Of a stretch of 64,000 bases of DNA, positions 51,250-58,800 are shown in pieces. The translations under genes were made by a program, and so were the position numbers. The notes beneath the pieces were generated by a model. It worked only from the letters and a program-made list of their open reading frames with translations. It was not told the DNA's origin and did not search any database. Every line of letters starts with the position of its first letter. Positions within the stretch are counted from its first letter, which is position 1. This stretch comes from a cf. Phormidesmis sp. LEGE 11477 (lineage in GTDB: Bacteria; Cyanobacteriota; Cyanobacteriia; Phormidesmidales; Phormidesmidaceae), in NCBI RefSeq assembly GCF_015207105.1, contig NZ_JADEXO010000008.1, positions 1 to 64,000 on the forward strand, in the 5' to 3' direction.

Positions 51250-51594
51250 ATGATTCTCATCATTCGGAAGCAGGCAACACCTGAGCAGATGCGCCAAATG
51301 TTAGAGGTTTTGGAGATCTACATTAAACTGGCAGTAGATATTGAGCGCGGTATCTTAGCAGGTGGCGGTGAACTTCATGCCGATTGTGAGCAGTTTCTCC
51401 TAGCAGACGGCAGCCAGCAGGCTAACGTTTGGGGAGCAGATTGGTATCCTTTCAATCAGACTGTCGGTTACGAGTCAATTATCAACATTCGTCCACCGGC
51501 TAACAATCGTTCGATGGAGATTCAATCTTCTGAGCTTCGAGCACAAGTTAACCAGGCTGTACGTTTCTTACTAGGTGATGTTCAATGGCAATAA
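51250..51594 (+). CDS. DUF5674-family protein
   Basis: The 114-residue protein matches my memory of DUF5674: an opening strand MILIIRKQATPEQMRQMLE, then VDIERGILAGGGELHADCEQFLLADGS, VWGADW and IINIRPPANNRSMEIQ. The GGG-ELHADCE stretch and the NIRP motif are the most conserved parts. No function is established. It overlaps the next gene by 10 bases (ATGGCAATAA), so the two are coupled. Confidence 0.78.
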   Translation: MILIIRKQATPEQMRQMLEVLEIYIKLAVDIERGILAGGGELHADCEQFLLADGSQQANVWGADWYPFNQTVGYESIINIRPPANNRSMEIQSSELRAQVNQAVRFLLGDVQWQ

Positions 51595-51971
51595 ACTGGG
51601 AGAAATTAAAAGCTCGCTACGAAGCCGTTAGTCCCGTTGTGCAAATAGATAGCCTAGCCATGAATTTGGTTCGATTGCAAACCTTAGCAGAAGGCGGTAC
51701 AGAAGAATCGGTAGCTCAGCACTTGATCAGAGAAAGTCAGTTCTTCATCGAGTGGACGGTGCCAGGGCTTAGCCTAGAGATAGATATGGCTTTGGTTCAA
51801 GAACTACTATCGCTACAGCGCCTTTTGAGTCGCTGGAAGTTGAACTGGTCAGAACTATGGAACAATCCCACCAAGCGCCAAAAGATGGCAGAGACAGCTC
51901 AGCACTGGTACGAGCAACTACAAAGCTCAGGTGCGATCGCCAGTGAAGTGCGTCTCAACATGTCAACCTAA
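51585..51971 (+). CDS. Hypothetical partner of the DUF5674 protein
   Basis: The 128-residue product is mostly helical: WEKLKARYEAVSPVVQIDSLAMNLVRLQTLA, EESVAQHLIRESQFFIEWTVP, LLSLQRLLSRWKLNWSELWNN. It has no membrane segment and no motif I recognise. Its start overlaps the DUF5674 stop, so it is probably expressed as a pair with it, and a lyase gene follows 46 bases later. The pair could be a toxin-antitoxin-like module or an unrelated insertion in the pigment island. Confidence 0.55.
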   Translation: MAINWEKLKARYEAVSPVVQIDSLAMNLVRLQTLAEGGTEESVAQHLIRESQFFIEWTVPGLSLEIDMALVQELLSLQRLLSRWKLNWSELWNNPTKRQKMAETAQHWYEQLQSSGAIASEVRLNMST

Positions 51972-52017
51972 CGGTGCCGAGAGTTAGACAACCTATCGAT
52001 AACTTTGCCTTAAAGCT

Positions 52018-52593
52018 ATGCTTTTGAATCCCCCGATGTCGATGATGGCGTTCTTTCACAAGAGTGAGGGCGTTTGGTTTACGCAGCGTACGGTGCATCA
52101 TTTTGATGTGGTGGCTGACGAGTCGGGTGAGTCGAATTTGATTGTAGATGTGGTGGCTGCCCGCGATCAGCGCGTAATCGATATCTGTAAGTCTCAAAAT
52201 ATTGATCCGAATCTGGCGGCTGGCGGGGCGAGCTTTGCCTGGCAGGCAAATCTATCGGATAGTGCGCCGGTTTCCTCGGCGGCGGTGCTGGTAGATGTGC
52301 CTGATGATGAAAGCGGGCAATCTGGAAAATTGGTGCGCGATCGCGGCTATGTAGAAACTATTCCCGTCGTCAGTCGCTACTGGTTCGGCCAAGACGGCAT
52401 CCTCACCATCGATACCGACTATGAAACTAATCAGGGCCAAGAGCGCTGCTGGTTTCTAACAGATGACTTTCGCGTCAGGGTCAGCACTGCCCGGATGATG
52501 GATGGCGTCAATCTCATGACCTACTGCTCAGAAAAGCGATTTGTCACCCCCGAGGACGTGAGCGCTCTCGCGGCAAAGCACTTGAGAGGATGA
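52018..52593 (+). CDS. CpcS/CpeS-family bilin lyase (CpeU-like)
   Basis: The 191-residue product (185 if it starts at the ATG 52036) is a lipocalin-type lyase: MAFFHKSEGVWFTQRTVHHFDVVADESGESNL, VVAARDQRVIDICKSQNIDP, LVRDRGYVETIPVVSRYWF, DTDYETNQGQERCWFLTDDFRVRVSTARMMDG. The SEGVWFTQRTVHHFD opening differs from both CpcS and CpeS in the window and marks a third or fourth paralogue. It probably serves a specific bilin site or a phycoerythrin subunit. It precedes pebA by 241 bases. Confidence 0.78.
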   Translation: MLLNPPMSMMAFFHKSEGVWFTQRTVHHFDVVADESGESNLIVDVVAARDQRVIDICKSQNIDPNLAAGGASFAWQANLSDSAPVSSAAVLVDVPDDESGQSGKLVRDRGYVETIPVVSRYWFGQDGILTIDTDYETNQGQERCWFLTDDFRVRVSTARMMDGVNLMTYCSEKRFVTPEDVSALAAKHLRG

Positions 52594-52624
52594 TGCCCAA
52601 GGCAGTCTGGACTCTAGTTTTGTA

Positions 52625-52677
52625 AGCCAGCGCTGGCTGGTTTGGTTCTGTCGCTGCAGTTCAAATTGCAGTTCAAA
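52625..52677. promoter_or_regulatory. Palindrome and direct repeat upstream of pebA
   Basis: AGCCAGCGCTGGCT (52625-52638) is a perfect 14-bp palindrome. It is followed by TGCAGTTCAAA at 52655-52665 and again at 52667-52677, a 12-bp period. They lie 160-210 bases upstream of the pebA ATG and could be binding sites for a regulator of bilin synthesis. Confidence 0.5.
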
Positions 52678-52834
52678 CTGCGGAGCAAATAGTGGAGTGG
52701 AAGCGCTGTACTAAAGGACAAATTTTCTCCCATTAAGGAATGTATCTTTGTTTTTCATAATCAGGGAACCGCTGGCTGCAATCTCGTATTGTGAGAGGGC
52801 ATAGCGTCCTTATATAAAACACGGTTAGATAATA

Positions 52835-53605
52835 ATGTATCGCCCTTTTCAAGAGCATCTAGAGAATTCTCTTTCACAGAGATTCAATCTGATCAAACGA
52901 GCTATTCCAGCCGGTCTAGAATGCAATATCAGCGAAAGGGGACGCAACCCAGCTACGATTCAAAGCTGGTGCTATCAGTGCGACCAACTGCGTAAGGTTC
53001 GCTATACCTATATTGATGCGGGAGCCAGCGCTCAGATCTTTAACAGCGTTATCTATCCTGCTCATCAGTACGACTTACCACTTTTAGGCATTGATTTTCT
53101 CTCTTTTGGTTCCGTTAAGAACTTGATTGTGATGGACTTCCAGCCGCTGTTTCAAGACGATGCCTATCAGCGAAAGTACATTGAGCCTTTGCAAGTACTC
53201 CACGATAAATATCCAGATTTAGCGCAGAACCTTGAGATGAAGTTCTACGATGCTAATCAGTACTTCTCTAAATATTTACTCTTTGCCAAAACTGATCCTG
53301 AAACGGTCAAGACTAGAGTGCTAGAAGCCTTCAAAGACTACCTTCAGCTCTACTGGCAGATGCTAGATGCCGCTGCGCCCAATACCAACAGTGCGGCTAT
53401 GGCCCGCGTTGCTAAGGCTCAAAAAGACTACGACCAATACAGCGCCGAGAGAGATCCCGCTTCGGGGCTGTTTGGCAGCTACTTTGGCCATGAGTGGTCT
53501 GAGCGATTCCTCTATGAATTCTTGTTTGAAGATGCCGTGCCTGTAGCAGGTGTTACGACTGCCGGAGCCGCCGCTGCTAGCGCTGCGCCTGTGAGTGCCA
53601 AATGA
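52835..53605 (+). CDS. pebA: 15,16-dihydrobiliverdin:ferredoxin oxidoreductase
   Basis: The 256-residue protein belongs to the ferredoxin-dependent bilin reductases: [51 protein letters not shown] (catalytic Asp region), [20 protein letters not shown] and [22 protein letters not shown]. PebA reduces biliverdin IXalpha to 15,16-dihydrobiliverdin, the first step to phycoerythrobilin. Its stop overlaps the pebB start by 4 bases (ATGA), consistent with substrate channelling between the two enzymes. The C-terminus has an Ala-rich extension. Confidence 0.94.
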   Translation: MYRPFQEHLENSLSQRFNLIKRAIPAGLECNISERGRNPATIQSWCYQCDQLRKVRYTYIDAGASAQIFNSVIYPAHQYDLPLLGIDFLSFGSVKNLIVMDFQPLFQDDAYQRKYIEPLQVLHDKYPDLAQNLEMKFYDANQYFSKYLLFAKTDPETVKTRVLEAFKDYLQLYWQMLDAAAPNTNSAAMARVAKAQKDYDQYSAERDPASGLFGSYFGHEWSERFLYEFLFEDAVPVAGVTTAGAAAASAAPVSAK

Positions 53606-54348
53606 CTACTATTTATGAGCCTTTTTTGGCGAAGGCGATCGCCTTGCTAGAAGGCAGCCTCGATTTGAGCCCTTACCCTATTCCTGCCGGGTTTGACTCT
53701 AAAAGCGCTGTCACTGGCAAGGGCAAACGCGAAACCACCGTTACAACTACTAGCTACGGCGCTAAAGCACCCAAGCTCAGACAGATTCGTGCTGCCCACG
53801 TCCAAGGCGGCGCGGCACTTCAGGTGCTCAACTTCGTCATCTTTCCAGAGCTAAACTACGATTTGCCTTTCTTTGGCGCGGATCTTGTCACCTTGCCCGG
53901 TGGCCATCTGATTGCTATTGACATGCAGCCACTGTTCCAAACTGAAGAGTATCAGGCAAAGTACTCTGGGCCACTGATGGAAATGTTTCATCGCTATCAG
54001 GCCGACCTGCCGTGGGGAGGCGACTTCCCAGAAGAAGCGCAGGCATTCTTTTCGCCCGCTTTTCTATGGACCCGGCCCGCTGAAACTGAGGCAGTAGAAA
54101 CCTATGTATTCGATGCTTTTTCTGACTATCTCAAGGCGTACATAGCGTTTGTCCAGGCGGCTGAACCGGTAAGCGATTTAGAGCAGCTAAGCGCGATCAG
54201 GGCCGCTCAGCTTCGCTACGCTCGCTATCGGGCAGAAAAAGATCCGGCTAGAGGCATGCTAACCCGGTTCTATGGCCCAGAATGGACAGAAGCGTATATC
54301 CACGGGTTCTTGTTCGATTTAGAAAAAGACGCTCGAATAACCGCCTGA
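53602..54348 (+). CDS. pebB: Phycoerythrobilin:ferredoxin oxidoreductase
   Basis: The 248-residue protein has the PebB pattern: [75 protein letters not shown] and [36 protein letters not shown]. PebB converts 15,16-dihydrobiliverdin to 3Z-phycoerythrobilin with ferredoxin electrons. With pebA it makes the pigment that phycoerythrin lyases attach. It is 437 bases upstream of cpcB. Confidence 0.94.
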   Translation: MTTIYEPFLAKAIALLEGSLDLSPYPIPAGFDSKSAVTGKGKRETTVTTTSYGAKAPKLRQIRAAHVQGGAALQVLNFVIFPELNYDLPFFGADLVTLPGGHLIAIDMQPLFQTEEYQAKYSGPLMEMFHRYQADLPWGGDFPEEAQAFFSPAFLWTRPAETEAVETYVFDAFSDYLKAYIAFVQAAEPVSDLEQLSAIRAAQLRYARYRAEKDPARGMLTRFYGPEWTEAYIHGFLFDLEKDARITA

Positions 54349-54785
54349 GATGACAGCCTAAGGCTAGCAGCGGTCAAGCCCGGTTTCGCTTAAGTGCATT
54401 TTTGTAACAAAAACCGAATAGTTAGAGACAAACGGCTGCTTTGGCCCTTTGGATGCCCCTAGTTGATGCAGTGAAAACACTTGCTACGCCTGCTATTCAG
54501 ATGAATCAGCCTTTTATGAACTTTCTTGAATTTTCTTAGATTCGCGCCGTATCCGTCCTAATCTTTATATTACGGGAACAGCAAATTACTAACGGTCTAT
54601 ATCTCTTCTAGATCGCTTTGAAAGGGTGTAAATCCTCTCTCAAAGGTTCTAAGATATTACCTGAGGTCATGGCTCAACCCGAACGAAACTATCTAAAGGA
54701 AGATAGTGACGTCACGGGCTTTTCAAAAACAAGAACCCGGCTAGAAACCCCGTTTCATAGCCAGATATAAGGAGAATTAGGATCT
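54349..54785. other. pebB-cpcB intergenic region (cpcBA promoter and leader)
   Basis: This 437-bp gap should hold the cpcBA promoter and a long leader. A strong ribosome site AAGGAG at 54769-54774 sits 11 bases before the cpcB ATG. A TTTTTGTAACAAAAA palindrome near 54402 might be a pebB terminator element but lacks a GC stem. It contains no gene. Confidence 0.55.
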
Positions 54786-55304
54786 ATGTTTGATGCCTTT
54801 GCTAAGGTCGTTTCACAAGCTGACACACGCGGTGAGTTCATCAGTGCGTCCCAGCTAGATGCGCTAGATAAAATGGTTGCCGATGGCAACAAGAGAATGG
54901 ATGTCGTTAACGGTATCACTAACAACGCATCTTCCATTGTTGCGAATGCCGCTCGCTCTCTGTTCGCTGAGCAGCCTCAGCTAATCCAGCCCGGTGGTAA
55001 TGCTTATACCTCTCGTCGGATGGCTGCTTGCCTGCGCGATATGGAAATCATTCTGCGCTATGTCACTTACGCAATGTTCTCTGGCGATGCCAGCGTACTA
55101 GACGATCGTTGCCTCAACGGTCTGCGTGAGACTTATGTTGCGCTAGGCACACCCGGTGGTTCTGTTGCAACTGGCGTTGAGAAGATGAAAGCTGCTGCAC
55201 TTGCGATCGCAGGCGACAACAGCAACGTAACTAATGGCGATTGCAGCAACCTACTTGCTGAACTCGGTGGTTACTTTGACCGTGCAGCTTCCGCTGTTGC
55301 GTAG
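54786..55304 (+). CDS. cpcB: Phycocyanin beta subunit
   Basis: The 172-residue product is a standard Cpc[58 protein letters not shown], and [17 protein letters not shown]. Both bilin cysteines are present, Cys82 in ACLRD and Cys153 in GDCSN, as is Asn72, the site of CpcM methylation. Expected pigments are phycocyanobilin at Cys82 (via CpcS) and at Cys153 (via CpcT). It is followed by cpcA after 67 bases with a good ribosome site. Confidence 0.97.
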   Translation: MFDAFAKVVSQADTRGEFISASQLDALDKMVADGNKRMDVVNGITNNASSIVANAARSLFAEQPQLIQPGGNAYTSRRMAACLRDMEIILRYVTYAMFSGDASVLDDRCLNGLRETYVALGTPGGSVATGVEKMKAAALAIAGDNSNVTNGDCSNLLAELGGYFDRAASAVA

Positions 55305-55371
55305 TCTTGTAGGCTGAGCAACTAAGCTAAACAATTAAACCGTCTAAAACTCAATTAGGAGATCTTTAAAG

Positions 55372-55860
55372 ATGAAAACTCCTTTGACTGAAGCAGTCTC
55401 GGCTGCTGATTCTCAAGGTCGTTTCCTCAGCTCGACTGAAATGCAGGTTGCATTTGGTCGCTTTGGTCAGGCAAAGGCTAGCCTCGAAGCTGCTCGCGCA
55501 TTGACTCAAAAGTCTGACAGCCTGGCTCAAGGTGCTGCTCAAGCTGTTTACAACAAATTTCCTTACACGACTCAGATGCAGGGGCCTCAGTACGCTGCTG
55601 ACCAGCGTGGTAAGGACAAGTGTGTTCGCGATATCGGCTACTACCTACGGATGATCACCTACTGCCTGATTGTCGGTGGTACAGGTCCGATGGACGACTA
55701 CCTGGTTTCTGGTCTTGCTGAAATCAACAAGACTTTTGACCTATCGCCTAGCTGGTATGTAGAAGCGCTCAAGCATATCCAATCAAACCATGGTTTGTCT
55801 GGTATTCCTGCTACTGAAGCAAATAACTACATCAACTACGCGATCAACGCACTTAGCTAA
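55372..55860 (+). CDS. cpcA: Phycocyanin alpha subunit
   Basis: The 162-residue product is a standard Cpc[75 protein letters not shown], and [12 protein letters not shown] at the end. The bilin site is Cys84 in KCVRD with Arg86 and Asp87. CpcE and CpcF, encoded just downstream, attach phycocyanobilin here. A hairpin follows the stop by about 75 bases and may protect the message or thin out read-through to cpcE. Confidence 0.97.
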   Translation: MKTPLTEAVSAADSQGRFLSSTEMQVAFGRFGQAKASLEAARALTQKSDSLAQGAAQAVYNKFPYTTQMQGPQYAADQRGKDKCVRDIGYYLRMITYCLIVGGTGPMDDYLVSGLAEINKTFDLSPSWYVEALKHIQSNHGLSGIPATEANNYINYAINALS

Positions 55861-55933
55861 TTAGCCAAATTGATGCTTCTAGCCTCTGATCTACTAGCTC
55901 TAGTATCTACAGGCGGTTAGACTTCAATTTTTT

Positions 55934-55989
55934 ACCCAGAGAGATATGCGATTACTGGAAGCGTCTAGTGGTTGTTTGTTTCTCTGGGT
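55934..55989 (+). other. Hairpin between cpcA and cpcE
   Basis: ACCCAGAGAGA (55934-55944) pairs with TTTCTCTGGGT (55979-55989), eleven pairs with one G-T, around a 34-base loop. No T tract follows. It could stabilise the cpcBA message or partly block read-through, as in other cpc operons. Confidence 0.6.
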
Positions 55990-56052
55990 TTGCTATGTAC
56001 AGGTATTTGTGCGGATAGCTGGTATGAAAAATAAAAAGACGCAGTAACCGGG

Positions 56053-56868
56053 TTGATAAAGTTGGAAGCTAACGAGCGTGCGCCGCAAATCACATTAAAG
56101 CAGGCGATCGCAAACCTAAAGCAAACAGCAGACACTAGCGATCGCTACTATGCCGCCTGGTGGTTAGGTCGATTTGGCACAGGTACGCCCGAAGTCATTT
56201 CTCTGCTGCTATCGGCCTTAGAAGATAGTGAAGACCGTGCCCCTGACGGTGGCTTTCCATTGCGGCGCAACGCTGCTAGAGCATTAGGCAAAGTGGGTGA
56301 CGCCTCAGTAATTCCTGCGTTAATAGCGGCCCTAGACTGCTCAGATTATTACGTGCGCGAAGCGGCTGCTCAGTCACTAGAGTCACTAGGTGCAACTGAG
56401 AGCATAGAGAAGCTGCTTTCCCTTTTAGCAGGGGGCGTAGAAGCGGCTGTAGAAATGCCCGGAAAGCCGCACTTAGTTCAGCCCTATAACGCTATTCTTG
56501 AAGCATTAGGAGAACTAGGCGATGCTGACATTGTGCCTACCATCGAACCTTTCTTAGCTCATGAAATCGTCCAAGTTAAGAATGCGGCTGCTAGCGCCAT
56601 GTATCAACTCACAGGCGAAGGCCGCTATGCCGAAAAGCTAGTTGAAACGCTGCAGTGTGACGATTTACAGCTGCGACGTTCGGCACTGTTAGACCTCGGT
56701 GAGATTGGATATTTACCAGCAGCAACGGCTATTGCTGAAACCCTAGCGGAAAACAGTATTAAACTCATTGCGCTGAAAGGACTGCTAGAAAAAGAAATCT
56801 CTACGTCTACTACGCTAGTTTCCCCTAAAGCCTGCAACGTCATGGAGCTGATGGATTCGCTGCTGTAA
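56053..56868 (+). CDS. cpcE: Phycocyanin alpha lyase subunit CpcE
   Basis: The 271-residue HEAT-repeat protein matches CpcE closely: ITLKQAIANLKQTADTSDRYYAAWWLGRFGTG, DGGFPLRRNAARALGKVGD, DCSDYYVREAAAQSLE, KPHLVQPYNAILEALGELGD, LIALKGLLEKE and MELMDSLL at the end. With CpcF it forms the heterodimer that attaches phycocyanobilin to Cys84 of CpcA. The start appears to be TTG at 56053 (or 56062), as no ATG or GTG is available in frame. A seven-codon frame (56024-56047) ends five bases before it, so translation may be coupled. Confidence 0.93.
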   Translation: MIKLEANERAPQITLKQAIANLKQTADTSDRYYAAWWLGRFGTGTPEVISLLLSALEDSEDRAPDGGFPLRRNAARALGKVGDASVIPALIAALDCSDYYVREAAAQSLESLGATESIEKLLSLLAGGVEAAVEMPGKPHLVQPYNAILEALGELGDADIVPTIEPFLAHEIVQVKNAAASAMYQLTGEGRYAEKLVETLQCDDLQLRRSALLDLGEIGYLPAATAIAETLAENSIKLIALKGLLEKEISTSTTLVSPKACNVMELMDSLL

Positions 56869-57093
56869 TTTTTACTTTTCGATTCCTATCGATCTCAGCT
56901 GTCTCAGCACTATAGTCGTGGCGCTACATGGCGAGTCGTTAATGCATTAGTGGATGCTATGCACTTGACGCTATATAAGACTGGGCTACAGCTTCTAAGA
57001 TATGGCTTCAGCTAAGTGCGAATCGCTATCGTATCAGCCTTGTTGCAGTGCTAGCTATTATGTTTATCTCGCTAGTCTTCGGTTCTCTTGCTT

Positions 57094-57759
57094 ATGTCGG
57101 ATTCTAATTTGTTACTTCGAGAGAGGCTGCAGGCCGTAGAGGCGGCTGATTCTGCCCAGGGATTGCTCGATTCAGTGGAGGCACTAGCGGCGCTAGCCGA
57201 TGAGGGTGCGATCGATACGCTGATTCAAGTACTGGGATACAACAATCCGGGGGCAGCAGTAGCAGCAGTCGATGGCTTAATCAAAATTGGAACGCCTGCG
57301 GCCTCAGCTTTGCTGACCCAAATCGATGGCTATAACTACGGCGCGCGGGCCTGGGCGCTAAGAGTGTTGGCAGGTATTGGCGATCCGCGCGGGCTAGATT
57401 TGATCCTAGAAACGGCGGTAGAAGATTTTTCGCTGAGCGTGCGGCGAGCAGCGGCGAGAGGCTTGGGTGCTATTCAGTGGGAAAAGCTACCGGAGGAGAA
57501 AAGGAAAGAAGAACAGGCTAGAACCCTACAAACGCTGCTAAAGGTGGTAGAAGATGTTGAATGGGTGGTTCGATACGGCGCTGTTGTAGGATTGCAAGGT
57601 GTGGCGATCGCACTCATTCAAGCAGGAGCCTTCGAGCTAACCGACCCGGTCGTCACAGGGTTGCAAGAGCGCCACCAAAAAGACGATATCTTAGCTGTAC
57701 AAGCTCGCGCTCGGTGGGCTCTTATGCAGATTCAATCTTTCGACCAGACAGATAGTTGA
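57094..57759 (+). CDS. cpcF: Phycocyanin alpha lyase subunit CpcF
   Basis: From ATG 57094 the product is 221 residues of HEAT-type repeats with CpcF hallmarks: ALADEGAIDTLIQVLGYNNPGAAVAAVDGLIKIG, IDGYNYGARAWALRVLAGIGDPRGLDLIL, FSLSVRRAAARGLG and EWVVRYGAVVGLQGV. The NHCQGN motif of the isomerising lyase PecF is absent, so it should attach phycocyanobilin without isomerisation. It pairs with CpcE. The gap of 225 bases from cpcE may carry its own promoter. Confidence 0.92.
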   Translation: MSDSNLLLRERLQAVEAADSAQGLLDSVEALAALADEGAIDTLIQVLGYNNPGAAVAAVDGLIKIGTPAASALLTQIDGYNYGARAWALRVLAGIGDPRGLDLILETAVEDFSLSVRRAAARGLGAIQWEKLPEEKRKEEQARTLQTLLKVVEDVEWVVRYGAVVGLQGVAIALIQAGAFELTDPVVTGLQERHQKDDILAVQARARWALMQIQSFDQTDS

Positions 57760-57768
57760 ATCCCTTCT

Positions 57769-58743
57769 ATGTCTCTTCGCTACGCAATTATTGGCACTGG
57801 TGCTATCGGTGGCTACTATGGCGCTCGTCTCCAGCAGGCAGGCTGCGATGTTCACTTTCTATTGCGTAGCAGCTATGCATCTGTCAAAGCGCACGGCCTG
57901 CGAGTAGAGTCAATCGACGGCGATTTTGAACTGCCTGATGTCAATGCATATCACAGCTCAGCGGACATGCCTGCGGTTGATGTCGCCATCGTGGCTTTGA
58001 AAACAACCCAAAATGAAAACTTGCATACGCTATTACCGGCATTAAACGAAGGCGGCGTGATTCTTTCTTTGCAAAATGGATTTGGCGTTGAAGCGGCAAT
58101 TACCCAGCAGCTTGACCGGCATCGCATACCGGTGCCCGCTCTCTTTGGAGGGCTGTGTTTTATCTGCTCTAATCAGATAGCGCCAGGTCATTTTCGACAT
58201 CTGGACTATGGCAAAATTCTTTTAGGGGTACATAATCAGCAGAACCAAAGGGACGCGCCGACGCCTCTATTAGAAAAGATTGCTGCCGACTTCGCTAAGG
58301 CAAACGTGCAGATAGAGACCACAGACGATCTGCCGATGGCGCGGTGGCAAAAGCTGGTTTGGAACGTGCCCTACAATGGCCTGTCAGTGGTCCTAAATGC
58401 CACGACTGCGGCAATGATGGCAGATACGGGTGTGCGATCGCTGATTACTACCCTCATGCAAGAAGTCGTCACTGCAGCAGACGCCTGGGGAGAGATGATC
58501 TCTCCTGGCATCCAGCGTACTCTTCCTGGCGATATTATCGATAGGATGCTAACTCATACAGAAACGATGGCTCCCTATCGCACCAGTATGAAAATAGACT
58601 ACGACGAAAAACGTCCGCTAGAAATCGCAGCTATTCTAGGCAATCCTGTTCGTGTTGCTCGCAGTATCGGCATAGAGACGCCGTCTATGGCCATGCTACA
58701 GCAACAGCTCAGATTTCTAGATGAGCGAAATCGAAAAACATAA
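57769..58743 (+). CDS. panE: Ketopantoate reductase family protein
   Basis: The 324-residue protein has the Rossmann motif GTGAIGGYYGARLQQAG at residues 8-24, then VALKTTQNEN, LQNGFGVEAAI and the C-terminal helical domain with KLVWNVPYNGLSVVLNATTAAM. These are the features of 2-dehydropantoate 2-reductase, which uses NADPH in pantothenate synthesis. Several paralogues are usual in cyanobacteria, so the substrate might differ. It starts ten bases after cpcF on the same strand and could be co-transcribed, though its role is unrelated. Confidence 0.85.
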   Translation: MSLRYAIIGTGAIGGYYGARLQQAGCDVHFLLRSSYASVKAHGLRVESIDGDFELPDVNAYHSSADMPAVDVAIVALKTTQNENLHTLLPALNEGGVILSLQNGFGVEAAITQQLDRHRIPVPALFGGLCFICSNQIAPGHFRHLDYGKILLGVHNQQNQRDAPTPLLEKIAADFAKANVQIETTDDLPMARWQKLVWNVPYNGLSVVLNATTAAMMADTGVRSLITTLMQEVVTAADAWGEMISPGIQRTLPGDIIDRMLTHTETMAPYRTSMKIDYDEKRPLEIAAILGNPVRVARSIGIETPSMAMLQQQLRFLDERNRKT

Positions 58744-58800
58744 GGTCAATGCGCTGCTCTAGAGCTGCGGCCTTTTGACACAAGTCGTAGAACTAAGCTT

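Noticed and set aside
54786-55860. Possibility that the biliprotein pair is phycoerythrin or phycoerythrocyanin
   Set aside because: Sequence, lengths (172 and 162) and cysteine number match CpcB and CpcA. CpcF lacks the PecF NHCQGN motif.
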